A model generated the notes under the pieces. It did not search any database and had not been told where the DNA came from. It saw only the letters and a list, made by a program, of their open reading frames with translations. A program made the position numbers and the translations under genes. Shown in pieces: positions 51,439-60,305 of a stretch of 64,000 nucleotides of DNA (position 1 is the first letter of the stretch; the number at the start of each line of letters is the position of its first letter). The DNA comes from CAIXLI01 sp964587125. GTDB taxonomy: Bacteria > Pseudomonadota > Alphaproteobacteria > UBA9219. The stretch lies in contig CAZPKC010000003.1 of NCBI GenBank assembly GCA_964587125.1, forward strand, positions 1-64,000. The letters are read 5' to 3'.

Positions 51439-53577
51439 ATGACTTCTTTTGCTTTCGTGAACCCCCTTAGCGCCTTTATTGAAAATTTCGAACGCGAGCG
51501 CGCGCGCTGGCCTTATTGGCTGCCTGTCGCGCTGGCTGCGGGTATCGTTGCTTATTTTTTGCTTCCCTTAGAACCGAATATTTGGATTTTAACGCTTACG
51601 CCTGTGTTGGCTTTGGCAGCGTGGGTTGCGCGGCCTGTGTCGTGGCCTTTGGCTATCATTCTTTTCGTTCTCACGTTCATAAGTCTGGGTTTTTCTGCGG
51701 CGATAATCGAGACGCGCATCGACGAAAGGCCGATGCTCGATGCCCAGTTGCCGGTGCTTCCGATCTCGGGTCGCGTCGCCTCAACCGACATCATGCCCGA
51801 CGGAATTCGCCTGACGCTGACGCATCCGCACATCGGCGATTTGGCTGCCGATGCGACACCCGAAAAAGTCCGCGTCAAGTTCAATGAATTGACTTTGGAC
51901 GACGCGCCGCCGACCGGAGCCGATGTCAGTTTTATGGGTCAGCTAACTGGATTCAGCGAACCCGTCGCGCCTCATGCGCTCGATTCACGCGAACAAGCCT
52001 ATTTCAAACATCTGGGTGGAGTGGGATGGAGCACAGGCGCTATTACCGTCATTGCCCCTACCCCCCTCGTTTCATCGTGGCGCGAGCGATTTTCCTTAGC
52101 TTTGGAACGCACGCGAAAGACGCTTGCGCGGCACGTTTACGAACGATTGCCGGGCGACGTCGCCGCCATGACCGCCGCGCGGCTTAACGGCGAGCAAATG
52201 GGAATAACGTCTGCGTCGATCGAAGCGATGCGGATTGCGGGATTGGCTCATTTGCTTTCAACTTCGGGATTTCACGTCACGATCATGGGCTTGCTGATTT
52301 ATTTTCCCTTGCGGATGCTTTTGGCTTTGTCGCCGTGGCTGGCCCTGCGCTACCCGATTAAAAAATGGGCGGCTGGCGCGGCGATAGTTTCGGCGCTTGG
52401 CTACACTTTTCTGGTCGGATCGCAAGCCGCGACTTTACGGTCGATGATAATGGTCGGGCTTGCGATGCTGGCGATTGCCTTCGACAGGCGCGCGGCTCCC
52501 ATGCGGCTTGTGCTGCTTTCGGCGGGAATTTGCCTTTTGCTCGCGCCAGATGCCTTAATGGGGCCGAGTTTCCAGATGTCTTTTGCGGCGGTATTTTGCC
52601 TGATAGCGGCCAATCCGTTGGCGTGGGATTGGACCGGGGGAGATTTTTCGAATTTCATGCCCGAATGGTTCAAATCTTTTGCCGCGCATTTTTGGGGCAT
52701 TGCCCGAACGTCGCTGATCGCCACGGCAGCCACGACGCCTTTCGCCCTTTATCATTTCCAGTCGTTCAGCCTTTACGGATTTATCGCGAACATGATCGCC
52801 ATTCCGCTAACGAGCTTTTTGGTCATGCCTTCGATTTTGCTTGCGTATGTGACAGCGCCTTTCGGATATGACGGAATTTTCATCGACATGGCAGGGCTTG
52901 GGGTCGCGCTCACGATACGCATCGCCAAAACCGTTGCCGCGTTGCCTCACTCGATCATTTATTGGCCAGCAATGCCGGGATATGCCTTGATCGCCGTTGT
53001 CTTGGGCGGATTGTGGTTGTGCCTGTGGCGCAGGAAGTGGCGTTACTTGGGGTTATTTCCGATTATTTTCGGCATGATGTATCCGCTTTATACGCCTCAG
53101 CCGGATTTCTTCGTTTCCCCAAGCGGAAAGGTTTGGGCGGCGCGATTGGGGGACGGCAGGCTTGCCGTCTCGAACGTCAAGCGCGAGAAATTCGCCGTTC
53201 TGCAATGGCAGGAACTCATGGGAAACGTCGGCATCATCGACGCCAAGGCTTTGCCGCCCGATAACGGGCAAATAGCGTGCGATGCCAAGGGATGCGTTTA
53301 TCGGCATAATTCTTTTGTCGTCGCCATGCCTTTTAAAGAAACGGCTGCGTTGGAAGATTGCGAACACGCCGATATCGTTATCGCGCCTTTTATCGTGAAC
53401 GAATGCGCCGCAAAGAACGTCATCGACGCCGAAGCTTTGAAACTGCGCGGCGCGCACGCGATTTATTTTAGCGGCGACGCGCTCCGCATCGACTTCGCTC
53501 GCGCTGGTCGGGGCAAAAGGCCGTGGAGCGTCGGGTGGCAGAGCAAAGAAGAAATAGCGGAAGAAGCCGAAGAGTAA
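51439..53577 (+). CDS. comEC: ComEC/Rec2-family DNA uptake channel protein
   Basis: A 712-residue membrane protein. After two or three N-terminal spans comes a DUF4131-type domain (about 70-200, RVASTDIMPDG...), then the competence domain with many spans (about 245-530); HLLSTSGFHVTIMGLLIYFPLR is its hallmark. The long soluble C-terminal part (about 545-712) is not a metallo-beta-lactamase: no HxHxDH is present, as in other alphaproteobacterial ComEC proteins. Role: moves single-stranded DNA across the inner membrane. The 3' end is next to a palindromic repeat. Confidence 0.9.
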   Translation: MTSFAFVNPLSAFIENFERERARWPYWLPVALAAGIVAYFLLPLEPNIWILTLTPVLALAAWVARPVSWPLAIILFVLTFISLGFSAAIIETRIDERPMLDAQLPVLPISGRVASTDIMPDGIRLTLTHPHIGDLAADATPEKVRVKFNELTLDDAPPTGADVSFMGQLTGFSEPVAPHALDSREQAYFKHLGGVGWSTGAITVIAPTPLVSSWRERFSLALERTRKTLARHVYERLPGDVAAMTAARLNGEQMGITSASIEAMRIAGLAHLLSTSGFHVTIMGLLIYFPLRMLLALSPWLALRYPIKKWAAGAAIVSALGYTFLVGSQAATLRSMIMVGLAMLAIAFDRRAAPMRLVLLSAGICLLLAPDALMGPSFQMSFAAVFCLIAANPLAWDWTGGDFSNFMPEWFKSFAAHFWGIARTSLIATAATTPFALYHFQSFSLYGFIANMIAIPLTSFLVMPSILLAYVTAPFGYDGIFIDMAGLGVALTIRIAKTVAALPHSIIYWPAMPGYALIAVVLGGLWLCLWRRKWRYLGLFPIIFGMMYPLYTPQPDFFVSPSGKVWAARLGDGRLAVSNVKREKFAVLQWQELMGNVGIIDAKALPPDNGQIACDAKGCVYRHNSFVVAMPFKETAALEDCEHADIVIAPFIVNECAAKNVIDAEALKLRGAHAIYFSGDALRIDFARAGRGKRPWSVGWQSKEEIAEEAEE

Positions 53578-53588
53578 AAAACCTGTTT

Positions 53589-53654
53589 CACGATCTCGGA
53601 TATTGAGGCGAAAATCAAAAAAGCGCAATTTGCAGCCCAATAAACGAGATCGTG
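53589..53654. repeat. 66-bp palindromic element, short form
   Basis: CACGATCTCG (53589-53598) and CGAGATCGTG (53645-53654) are perfect inverse repeats; inside are GATATTGAGGC and GCAGCCCAATA. Same as the outer part of the element at 45584-45713, with the middle deleted; arm differences are compensated (C-G to T-A type changes on both sides). It lies between comEC and the convergent YchJ-like gene. Confidence 0.85.
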
Positions 53655-53655
53655 C

Positions 53656-54132
53656 TCACGCGCCGCAGCATTTCTTAAACTTCTTGCCCGACCCGCATGG
53701 ACACATATCGTTTCTGCCCGTTTTGGAAATTCGGCCTGATTTTGGATTGATTTTACTGTCTTTAAACAGCCACGCTCCGTTTTCACGGACAAAATTACCA
53801 ACTTCTTGCTGAAAACAGGTTTGTCCGTTCCGAGTGTAACGATAGGCGTATTCAACCTGCCCTGTCTCATCGTCGACGCCGCCGTCTTTGACGCCTAAAA
53901 TTTCGAGGCCCAGATACTTTGTTTCTTCAAGAAGGCGTTTGTAGTCAAGGCGGTTGAATTTTTCGCGCAATTCCGGCGCATCCGTGCGTTCGATGTGATC
54001 GAGATCGCTCCTGACGTGCGCCGTATAGCGCGAACGCATCAACGCTTCGGCTGTGGGGGCAAGCGCGCCCGCAAGATAAGGCCCGCAACAAGCGTCGAAC
54101 TCAAGCTTGGAACCGCAGGGACATGAGGACAT
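53656..54132 (-). CDS. YchJ-like SEC-C protein
   Basis: A 158-residue protein with SEC-C zinc motifs at both ends (SCPCGS..FDACC at the N-terminus, CPCGSGKKFKKCC at the C-terminus) and an NTF2-like middle domain with PTAEALMRSRYTAHV. This is the layout of YchJ (DUF1186-unrelated; YchJ family UPF0225). Its role is unknown; the C-terminal motif is the SecB-binding zinc site of SecA in other proteins. ATG at 54132; a TTG five codons upstream is less likely. Confidence 0.88.
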   Translation of the reverse strand: MSSCPCGSKLEFDACCGPYLAGALAPTAEALMRSRYTAHVRSDLDHIERTDAPELREKFNRLDYKRLLEETKYLGLEILGVKDGGVDDETGQVEYAYRYTRNGQTCFQQEVGNFVRENGAWLFKDSKINPKSGRISKTGRNDMCPCGSGKKFKKCCGA

Positions 54133-54171
54133 GAACAGAGACCCCAAAATAACAGCGGGAAAGAAAAGCGC

Positions 54172-54909
54172 CTATTCCTTGTCGGCCTTTTTGGCTTTCT
54201 TAGCGGGCTTTTTGGCCGGTTCTTCTTTTTCGGCCTTTTCGGATTTTTTATCGGCTTTCTTTTCAGCTTTGTCTTCGGCCTTTTCATCGACCTTATCGGC
54301 GTCGGCTTTTTTGGACTTCTTGGCCTTTTTGGGTTTCTCTTCCGCCGTCGCGGCTTCCTCCGCGCCTTCGACCGGAGCGCCGAATGCCGCTTCGACCTGA
54401 GCCTTTTCTGCTGCGGCTTTAATGACGGCAACGCCCTTTTCGGCTTGAACAACTGCCTCTTCGGGCGAACGGGCGACGTTGACCGTGACTTTGGCCGTCA
54501 CTTCTGGATGCAGCTTGATCTTGACCGTGAACAAACCCAGCGTCTTGATCGGCGTGTCGATCTGAACCTGGTTGCGGCTCAGTTCCTGTCCCGCTTCCTT
54601 CGCGACTTCGACGACGTCGCGCGCGGTGACCGAACCGAACAACTGTCCCATTTCGCTGGCCTGACGGATGACGACGAGCTTGAGCCCGTCCATCTTTTTG
54701 GCGAGCGTTTCCGCCGTGGCGCGTTCGGCGGCATTGCGCGCTTCGATTTCCGCGCGTTGTTTTTCGAACAGTTCGAGATTGGCTTTGGTCGCGCGCAAAG
54801 CCTTCTTGTTTGGCAACAGGAAATTACGCGCAAAGCCCGGACGCACCTTGACGGTCTGGCCCAGGTTGCCGAGGCGTTCGATGCGTTCCAATAAAATAAC
54901 TTCAATCAT
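54172..54909 (-). CDS. rplI: Ribosomal protein L9 with long Lys/Ala/Glu tail
   Basis: A 245-residue L9. Residues 1-150 are the normal protein: EVILLERIERLGNLGQTVKVRPGFARNFLLP (in pieces), the long connecting helix and the C-terminal domain with MGQLFGSVTARDV. About 80 extra residues at the end are a low-complexity Lys/Ala/Glu/Asp tail (KKAKKSKKADADK...), as in several alphaproteobacteria. It is last in rpsF-rpsR-rplI, set apart from rpsR by an 89-bp gap with two hairpins. Confidence 0.96.
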   Translation of the reverse strand: MIEVILLERIERLGNLGQTVKVRPGFARNFLLPNKKALRATKANLELFEKQRAEIEARNAAERATAETLAKKMDGLKLVVIRQASEMGQLFGSVTARDVVEVAKEAGQELSRNQVQIDTPIKTLGLFTVKIKLHPEVTAKVTVNVARSPEEAVVQAEKGVAVIKAAAEKAQVEAAFGAPVEGAEEAATAEEKPKKAKKSKKADADKVDEKAEDKAEKKADKKSEKAEKEEPAKKPAKKAKKADKE

Positions 54910-54930
54910 CTAAGTTCTCCTTTTTCAACA

Positions 54931-55001
54931 GATCCCCGCTTTCGCGGGGATGAGGTTTTTCTAAGCTCTCGCAAAGGGGCGAGAGCTAAGAAAAAGCCTC
55001 A
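54931..55001. repeat. Two hairpins between rpsR and rplI
   Basis: ATCCCCGC / GCGGGGAT (54932-54951) is a REP-type unit. Next, 54952-55001 forms a long hairpin: TTTTTCTAAGCTCTCGC faces GCGAGAGCTAAGAAAAA with one mismatch, and GAGG / CCTC extend it into the rpsR stop codon. With U-runs on both sides it looks like a two-way terminator inside a ribosomal operon; partial readthrough or attenuation of rplI is inference. Confidence 0.7.
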
Positions 55002-55319
55002 ATTGGCGTTGCCGCGCTTGTCGGCGTAAGGCAAAAGAGCGAGAAAACGCGCGCGCTTGATGGCCTGAGCCAGTTCGCGCTGCTTCTTCGCGGATACGGC
55101 CGTGATGCGGCTCGGCATGATTTTGCCGCGTTCGGAAATGAAGCGCTTCAAGGTCGCGGGGTCTTTGTAATCGATCTTGGGTGCGTTCTTGCCGGAAAAG
55201 GGACAGCTTTTGCGGCCGCGGCGGAATCCGCCGAAACCGCCAGCCGATGCGCCGCGTTCGGAACTATCGCGGCGCGGACGATCGGAACGGTCGCCAAATG
55301 AAGATTCTTCTCTGCTCAT
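54999..55319 (-). CDS. rpsR: Ribosomal protein S18 with N-terminal extension
   Basis: A 106-residue S18. The conserved part begins at about 35: FSGKNAPKIDYKDPATLKRFISERGKI, RITAVSAKKQRELAQAIKRARFLALLPY. The first 35 residues are a Gly/Arg/Ser-rich extension (RPRRDSSERGASAGG), not usual but found in some relatives. The start overlaps the stop of rpsF (ATGA). Confidence 0.96.
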   Translation of the reverse strand: MSREESSFGDRSDRPRRDSSERGASAGGFGGFRRGRKSCPFSGKNAPKIDYKDPATLKRFISERGKIMPSRITAVSAKKQRELAQAIKRARFLALLPYADKRGNAN

Positions 55320-55765
55320 GCGGATTCTCCTTCGGAAACGGGGGCTTCGGCGCGTGGCGCGCGGCGCGGACGGTCGCCGCCTGCGGGACGATCGGAACGG
55401 TCGCCGCGATCGCCAAATGGACGCTCGCTGCGTTCATCCTTGCGTAAAATGGCGGAAGGTCCGGCTTCATGTTCTTCGACGCGGACGGTCATAAAGCGAA
55501 GAACGTCTTCGTTCAGCTTCATGTTGCGCTCCATTTCGGCAATCGCCGCCGGCGGCGCGTCGATGTTCATAAGAACATAGTGGCCTTTTTTATTCTTGTT
55601 GATGCGGTACGCGAGGTTGCGCAAACCCCACGGCTCGGTCTTTACGACCTTGCCGCCGTCTTTCACGATGATGTCGGAAAAAAGCGCTGTCAGCGTATCG
55701 ACCTGAGTGGACGGAACATCCTGACGCGCAATAAAGATAGACTCATAGAGTGGCATATTCTGCAC
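55316..55765 (-). CDS. rpsF: Ribosomal protein S6 with C-terminal extension
   Basis: A 149-residue S6. Residues 1-100 are standard: MPLYESIFIARQDV, WGLRNLAYRINKNKKGHYVLMNIDAP and MKLNEDVLRFMTV. The remainder is an Arg/Asp/Ser-rich tail with repeated DRGDRSDRP-type units. It parallels the extension on S18, its binding partner on the 30S platform. First gene of the operon. Confidence 0.96.
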   Translation of the reverse strand: MQNMPLYESIFIARQDVPSTQVDTLTALFSDIIVKDGGKVVKTEPWGLRNLAYRINKNKKGHYVLMNIDAPPAAIAEMERNMKLNEDVLRFMTVRVEEHEAGPSAILRKDERSERPFGDRGDRSDRPAGGDRPRRAPRAEAPVSEGESA

Positions 55766-55786
55766 TCCCCTTGGGTTGTTTGACTA

Positions 55787-55831
55787 AGTCCGGCGATTCA
55801 CGTTTCGGCTTCGCCGAAACGATCGCGGACT
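55787..55831 (-). promoter_or_regulatory. Structured leader of the rpsF-rpsR-rplI operon
   Basis: On the minus strand AGTCCGCGAT pairs with ATCGCCGGACT, and inside it CGTTTCGGC pairs with GCCGAAACG over a short loop. A second stem (ACCGGA / TCCGGT, about 55835-55880) lies upstream. Such leaders are candidates for autoregulation by the S6-S18 pair, but I could not place the known S6:S18 consensus. The rest of 55766-56069 is a divergent promoter gap with no gene. Confidence 0.5.
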
Positions 55832-56069
55832 AGACGACCGGACGCTGTTCCGAGACCATCCCGATCAGCCGCTCCGGTCAAGCCCCTTCCGAAGAAGAGG
55901 CAAGGAGCAATAAGGAGGGCGTTTATAGCGGTTTACGAAAGGAATGCAAGAAGGAAGTTACCCTTTGACAACGCGTTTTAAAATAACGCGTTTATTGTTT
56001 CCGATAGACATTTCCTGTGCGGGCTTGCTAATCTCTTAACCTTGTTTAACTACATGAAGTCATTGGATA

Positions 56070-57143
56070 ATGAAAAACGAAGCCAAAAAGAAAGTTCTCT
56101 TCATCGCCACGGGCGGCACGTTCAGCGCCATTCAAACCGAAGAAGGTCTTAAGCCTTTTTTCGATCCGGAACAGCTTATCGCCAAATTCCCGGAAAGCCG
56201 AGAATTAGCCGATATCGACGGGGTTCAGCTTTTCCACCTCGACAGTACCAACGTTCATCCGAACGATTGGACGAAAATGGCGGAGTTTCTCGGAGCGCAC
56301 TATGACGATGCCGACGGATTCATCATCGGGCACGGAACGGATACGCTCGCGCAGACTGCGGCAGCTCTTTCCTATGCCGTTCAAGGCAGCCGCAAGCCGA
56401 TTGTCTTGATGGGGTCTGTGTTCTCGACGGAGAAGCCGCATTCGGATGCACGTCAAAACTTTTTGGATTCCGTCGCCGTCGCAACCGCCGACACGATCAA
56501 GGGTGTATGCATCTGTTTTCACGGCGCAATTTTAAAGGGCACTCACGCGCGTAAAATCACGAACGAAGCAACAAAATTTACGAATGAAGAGCTTAAAGTC
56601 TATTCAACCGTCAACGTTCCCACCATCGGTCGCGTCAAAAACGCCTCCGTATTGAAAAACCCTGCCTACAGAGAATGCAAGCTGGCGACCAGATCGGGAA
56701 AGTTAGAGATTTGCCCCAAATTCGATCCGCGCATCGGATTGATCAAGCTTTTTCCCGGAATCGAAAGCCGGACGCTCGACCTCTATAAAGATATGAAGGC
56801 TATCGTGATCGAGGCCTTCGGGCCGGGGAACATTCCTTTTTCCTATTCCAAATGGCTTGAGGATATAAGGCGGACGGTATCTTCGGGCGTTCCCGTGTTC
56901 GTGACGACGCAAAACCCATATGGCGAAGCCGACATAAACCTTTACGAAGTCGGCTTAAGGGCAAAACAGGCAGGCGTGATCTCGTGCGAAGATATGACAA
57001 CGGAATCCGTGACGGCCAAGCTGATGTGGATTCTTGGCAACTTCCCCCATTATACGGGTGCTCAAATCGCGGCGAAGTTCAACGAAAACATCGTCGGCGA
57101 ATTTTACGGAAAGACGCTGCACGCAAAGAACGAGGAAAACTGA
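56070..57143 (+). CDS. Asparaginase-family amidohydrolase
   Basis: A 357-residue protein of the L-asparaginase family. Two active-site motifs are visible: FIATGGTFSAI near the start and GFIIGHGTDTLAQTAAAL at about 85-102; VLMGSVFSTEKPHSDARQNFLDSV also fits. No signal peptide is present, so it is cytoplasmic (type I-like). It could hydrolyse asparagine or act on a special amide, like GatD; the latter's N-terminal domain is absent. Alone on the strand, with REP-like repeats after it. Confidence 0.9.
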   Translation: MKNEAKKKVLFIATGGTFSAIQTEEGLKPFFDPEQLIAKFPESRELADIDGVQLFHLDSTNVHPNDWTKMAEFLGAHYDDADGFIIGHGTDTLAQTAAALSYAVQGSRKPIVLMGSVFSTEKPHSDARQNFLDSVAVATADTIKGVCICFHGAILKGTHARKITNEATKFTNEELKVYSTVNVPTIGRVKNASVLKNPAYRECKLATRSGKLEICPKFDPRIGLIKLFPGIESRTLDLYKDMKAIVIEAFGPGNIPFSYSKWLEDIRRTVSSGVPVFVTTQNPYGEADINLYEVGLRAKQAGVISCEDMTTESVTAKLMWILGNFPHYTGAQIAAKFNENIVGEFYGKTLHAKNEEN

Positions 57144-57167
57144 GCGGGAAAAGCACTCTTAGACATT

Positions 57168-57324
57168 GTCATTCCGGAATGTTTTCTCTTCGGCTGCGTC
57201 GGCAGACGAAAGAAAACATATCCGGAATCCGATTTGTTATTGCTTGACGAAAGAAACCAAATCGGATTCCGCATAAATTTTCTTTCGCGCAATTGGCGCG
57301 AATAGAAAATTTTGCGGAATGACG
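57168..57324. repeat. REP-like repeats, copies 2 and 3
   Basis: Two hairpins stand side by side. At 57168-57235 ATTCCGGA-GTTTTCT-TTCG faces CGAA-AGAAAAC-TCCGGAAT. At 57247-57324 lies the near-exact partner of the repeat at 8012-8083, with the same first 42 bases and last 20 bases and a different loop. Together they fill the gap between asparaginase and xseA; the last copy runs up to 25 bp before xseA. Confidence 0.85.
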
Positions 57325-57348
57325 ATTCAATTTATGTTAGCCTTGCGC

Positions 57349-58722
57349 ATGGCAACAACCGAAAAACAACCCTCCCTGCTCGACGCGCCGCGCGTGGGAA
57401 TTAACGCGCCTGAATTCAGCGTCAGCGAAATATCCGCTCTCGTCAAAAAGACGGTCGAGGAAACTTTTGGGCAGGTTCGCGTGCGCGGCGAAATTTCCGA
57501 TTTAAAATTACATTCCAGCGGACATATGTACCTGACGCTTAAGGAAGGAACTGCCGTTCTGGCTTCCGTTTGCTGGCGCGGGCAAGTAGGGCGGCTCGGC
57601 ATCAAGCCTGAAATCGGAATGGAAGTTGTTTGCACGGGAAGGCTTACGACCTACGCGGGGCAATCGAAATACCAGTTGGTGATCGAAGGGATGGCGCTCG
57701 CCGGAATCGGCGCGTTGCTCAAGATGCTGGAAGAACGGAAAAAGAAACTTGCTGCCGAAGGATTATTCGACGCGTCGCGTAAACGCCCCCTGCCCTATTT
57801 GCCGCGCTCGATTGGCGTTGTGACGTCGCCAACGGGAGCCGTTATCCGCGATATTCTGCATCGATTGGCTGAACGGTTTCCGCGTCCGGTTTTGGTTTGG
57901 CCCGTCGCCGTGCAAGGCGAAGGCGCGGCGGAGCAAATCGCGGCCGCTATACGCGGGTTCAACGCCCTGCCCCTTTCCGGCAATGTGGCGCGACCCGATC
58001 TTCTGATCGTCGCGCGTGGCGGGGGCAGCGTCGAAGATTTGATGCCTTTCAACGAGGAAATCGTCGTTCGCGCCGTGGCGGAAAGCAAAATTCCGGTGAT
58101 TTCCGCCGTGGGACATGAAACAGACACCACGCTTGTAGACTTTGCCGCCGATTTGCGCGCGCCCACGCCGACCGCAGCGGCGGAAAAAGCCGTCCCCGTG
58201 CGCGAAGATTTATTGGCGCAAGTCGAGGGTGACGGCTCGCGGCTGTTTCAGGCGGCATTGCGTTTGATGCAAGACAGGCGCGAGCGCTTGCGCCTTATCG
58301 GGCAGGCTTTGGGCGATCCAGCCCGTGCAATCGAGCCTTTGGCGCAAAGACTGGATGAAAAAACGGAGCGTTTGTCCTTGGCGTGGAAAGGCTTATACGC
58401 CCGATATCAGGCGCGGGTGAACGAAGCCGGAGGACGGTTGCGCCATCCCCGAGATATTTTAAATCTGGCCGCGCAGCGTTTGTCGAACGCCGAGCAGAAA
58501 ATAGTTTTCGCGTGGCGCGCGCTTTATACGCGCAAACTCCATCAATTTGAGAACAAGAGTGCAGTTTTAGAGCATCTGTCGCCGCGCGCGGTTCTTGGAC
58601 GCGGATATGCTTTGGTGCAAGACGCCAAGGGCCGCGTCGTCGCCAGCGCAAAGAAAATAAAATCCGGCGACAACCTCCGCATCGAATTCCACGACGGAAA
58701 GACCGGCGTTGTTGTGAAATAA
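57349..58722 (+). CDS. xseA: Exodeoxyribonuclease VII large subunit
   Basis: A 457-residue protein. The N-terminal OB fold has VRVRGEISDLKLHSSGHMYLTLKE; the catalytic part has GVVTSPTGAVIRDI, RGGGSVEDLMPFNEE, ISAVGHETDTTLVDFAADLRAPTPTAAAE (in pieces), and then a long coiled coil (about 280-400) and the closing RGYALV. It works with XseB, not seen here, to cut single-stranded DNA. I start it at the ATG at 57349; a start at 57319 would lie in the repeat. Confidence 0.96.
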   Translation: MATTEKQPSLLDAPRVGINAPEFSVSEISALVKKTVEETFGQVRVRGEISDLKLHSSGHMYLTLKEGTAVLASVCWRGQVGRLGIKPEIGMEVVCTGRLTTYAGQSKYQLVIEGMALAGIGALLKMLEERKKKLAAEGLFDASRKRPLPYLPRSIGVVTSPTGAVIRDILHRLAERFPRPVLVWPVAVQGEGAAEQIAAAIRGFNALPLSGNVARPDLLIVARGGGSVEDLMPFNEEIVVRAVAESKIPVISAVGHETDTTLVDFAADLRAPTPTAAAEKAVPVREDLLAQVEGDGSRLFQAALRLMQDRRERLRLIGQALGDPARAIEPLAQRLDEKTERLSLAWKGLYARYQARVNEAGGRLRHPRDILNLAAQRLSNAEQKIVFAWRALYTRKLHQFENKSAVLEHLSPRAVLGRGYALVQDAKGRVVASAKKIKSGDNLRIEFHDGKTGVVVK

Positions 58723-58724
58723 TC

Positions 58725-60218
58725 TTACGCCAAGCCTAAAAGCTTTTTGAGCTTGCCCAAAATGCCGCTTTCCTGCACGGAGTCGGCATTTGCCCGCCCA
58801 TAGACATCTTCAAACCGCACGATGTCGTCTTCGCCGAGATAATCGCCTGATTGGACTTCGATAAGGTGCAAATCGACTTTGCCCGGATTGGACAGGCGAT
58901 GTTTATATCCGCTCGGGATGTAAACAGACTCGTTAGGGAATACGAATTTTTTAATTTTGCCGCATTGAACTTCCGCCGTTCCCTCCACGACGATCCAATG
59001 TTCGGCCCTGTGATGATGCATTTGCAACGACAAGGAACGCCCGGGCGTCACGATGATATGTTTGACCTGAAAGCGGCTGCCCTCTGCGAGGCCTTCATAC
59101 GATCCCCACGGACGCATGACGCGCGGATGCTCAAGCGCGAGAGTTTCCTTCGCCTCTCCGACATCTCCCACCAGTTCGCGCACCTCTTGAGAGCGCGCGC
59201 GGGGCGTTATCAAAACGGAATCCTTCGTCGCCACGACCGCCAAATCGGAAACGCCCATCAAAGCAACCGTCGGCCCGTAAGAACGGACGTAGCAACCTTC
59301 GGCGTCGCGCGAAACGACGGAACCGATCATCGCATTTTGCCGCTCGTCTTTTTTCTCGATCTGCCAAAGGGCTTCCCACGATCCCAGATCGCTCCATCCC
59401 ATATCGCAGGAAACAACGGCTCCCTTGTCCGTTTTTTCCATAATCGCGCGATCGAAAGGCTGATTGCCCATCTTGGCGTAAGCTCCCCGATCGAGCATTG
59501 CGCCCGTCATGTCTTCCTTAGCCTTGGCAAGCGCTTCACGGCAAAGCTCCAGATCGTCCGGCATCAGGCGCGCGGCTTCGGCTAACAAGACTTCGGGATC
59601 GTAGAAGAATATGCCGCTATTCCATAAAGCGCCTTGGCCGATAAGCGTTTTGGCCGCTTCTTCGGCGGGCTTTTCGCAAAATTTCCCGATTTTCCGCACA
59701 CCGTTGTGGCCGATTTCGCCGTCGCACATGATGTAGCCGAAGCCGGTATCGGGCCGTGAAGGTTGAATGCCGAAAAGAACGATTCTCCCTTCAGAAGCGG
59801 CGGGACTCGCTGTCGCAAGCGCTTGCATAAAAGCTGTCGCGTTCGCAATCACATGATCCGACGGCATAACCAGATGTAAAATCTTCTCGTCTTTCTTTCT
59901 CCCCATCGAGCCTTCGGCAAGCGCGGCAATAAGCGCCGCTGCGGCCGTATTGCGGCCAAGGGGCTCAAGAAAGACTTTCGCGGATCCGACGCCCAGATTC
60001 CTTAAGGAATCCAGCATCAGGAAACGATGCTCGATATTGCCGACGATCATCGGCGGCGCAAACCGCGCGCGATCCGCAATCCTTTTAAGGGTTCCGGTAA
60101 AAAGACTTTCGTCCCCCAGCAAGGGCGCAAACTGTTTGGGAAAAAGTTTGCGCGAAACCGGCCACAAGCGCGTGCCGGACCCGCCGGATAAAATTACGGG
60201 ACGAACAAGCCAAGTCAT
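58725..60218 (-). CDS. manC: Mannose-1-phosphate guanylyltransferase / mannose-6-phosphate isomerase
   Basis: A 497-residue type II enzyme that makes GDP-mannose. The nucleotidyltransferase part (1 to about 340) begins VILSGGSGTRLWPVSRKLFPKQF and has FLEPLGRNTAAA, MPSDHVI and FCEKP. The cupin isomerase part (about 370-480) has RPWGSYEGL, LQMHHHRAEHWIVVEGTAEV and IPSGYKHRLSNPG, the metal-binding histidines. GDP-mannose is for surface polysaccharides, in line with the glycosyltransferase elsewhere in the window. The end GILGKLKKLLGLA is an extra amphipathic helix. Confidence 0.96.
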   Translation of the reverse strand: MTWLVRPVILSGGSGTRLWPVSRKLFPKQFAPLLGDESLFTGTLKRIADRARFAPPMIVGNIEHRFLMLDSLRNLGVGSAKVFLEPLGRNTAAAALIAALAEGSMGRKKDEKILHLVMPSDHVIANATAFMQALATASPAASEGRIVLFGIQPSRPDTGFGYIMCDGEIGHNGVRKIGKFCEKPAEEAAKTLIGQGALWNSGIFFYDPEVLLAEAARLMPDDLELCREALAKAKEDMTGAMLDRGAYAKMGNQPFDRAIMEKTDKGAVVSCDMGWSDLGSWEALWQIEKKDERQNAMIGSVVSRDAEGCYVRSYGPTVALMGVSDLAVVATKDSVLITPRARSQEVRELVGDVGEAKETLALEHPRVMRPWGSYEGLAEGSRFQVKHIIVTPGRSLSLQMHHHRAEHWIVVEGTAEVQCGKIKKFVFPNESVYIPSGYKHRLSNPGKVDLHLIEVQSGDYLGEDDIVRFEDVYGRANADSVQESGILGKLKKLLGLA

Positions 60219-60305
60219 AAAATCCCCCTCGAAAGAAACGCTCGTTCTTTCTAGAACACGCTTGGCTCAAAGGCAAACGGCAACGTTAAGATTTAGGTTC
60301 CAACT

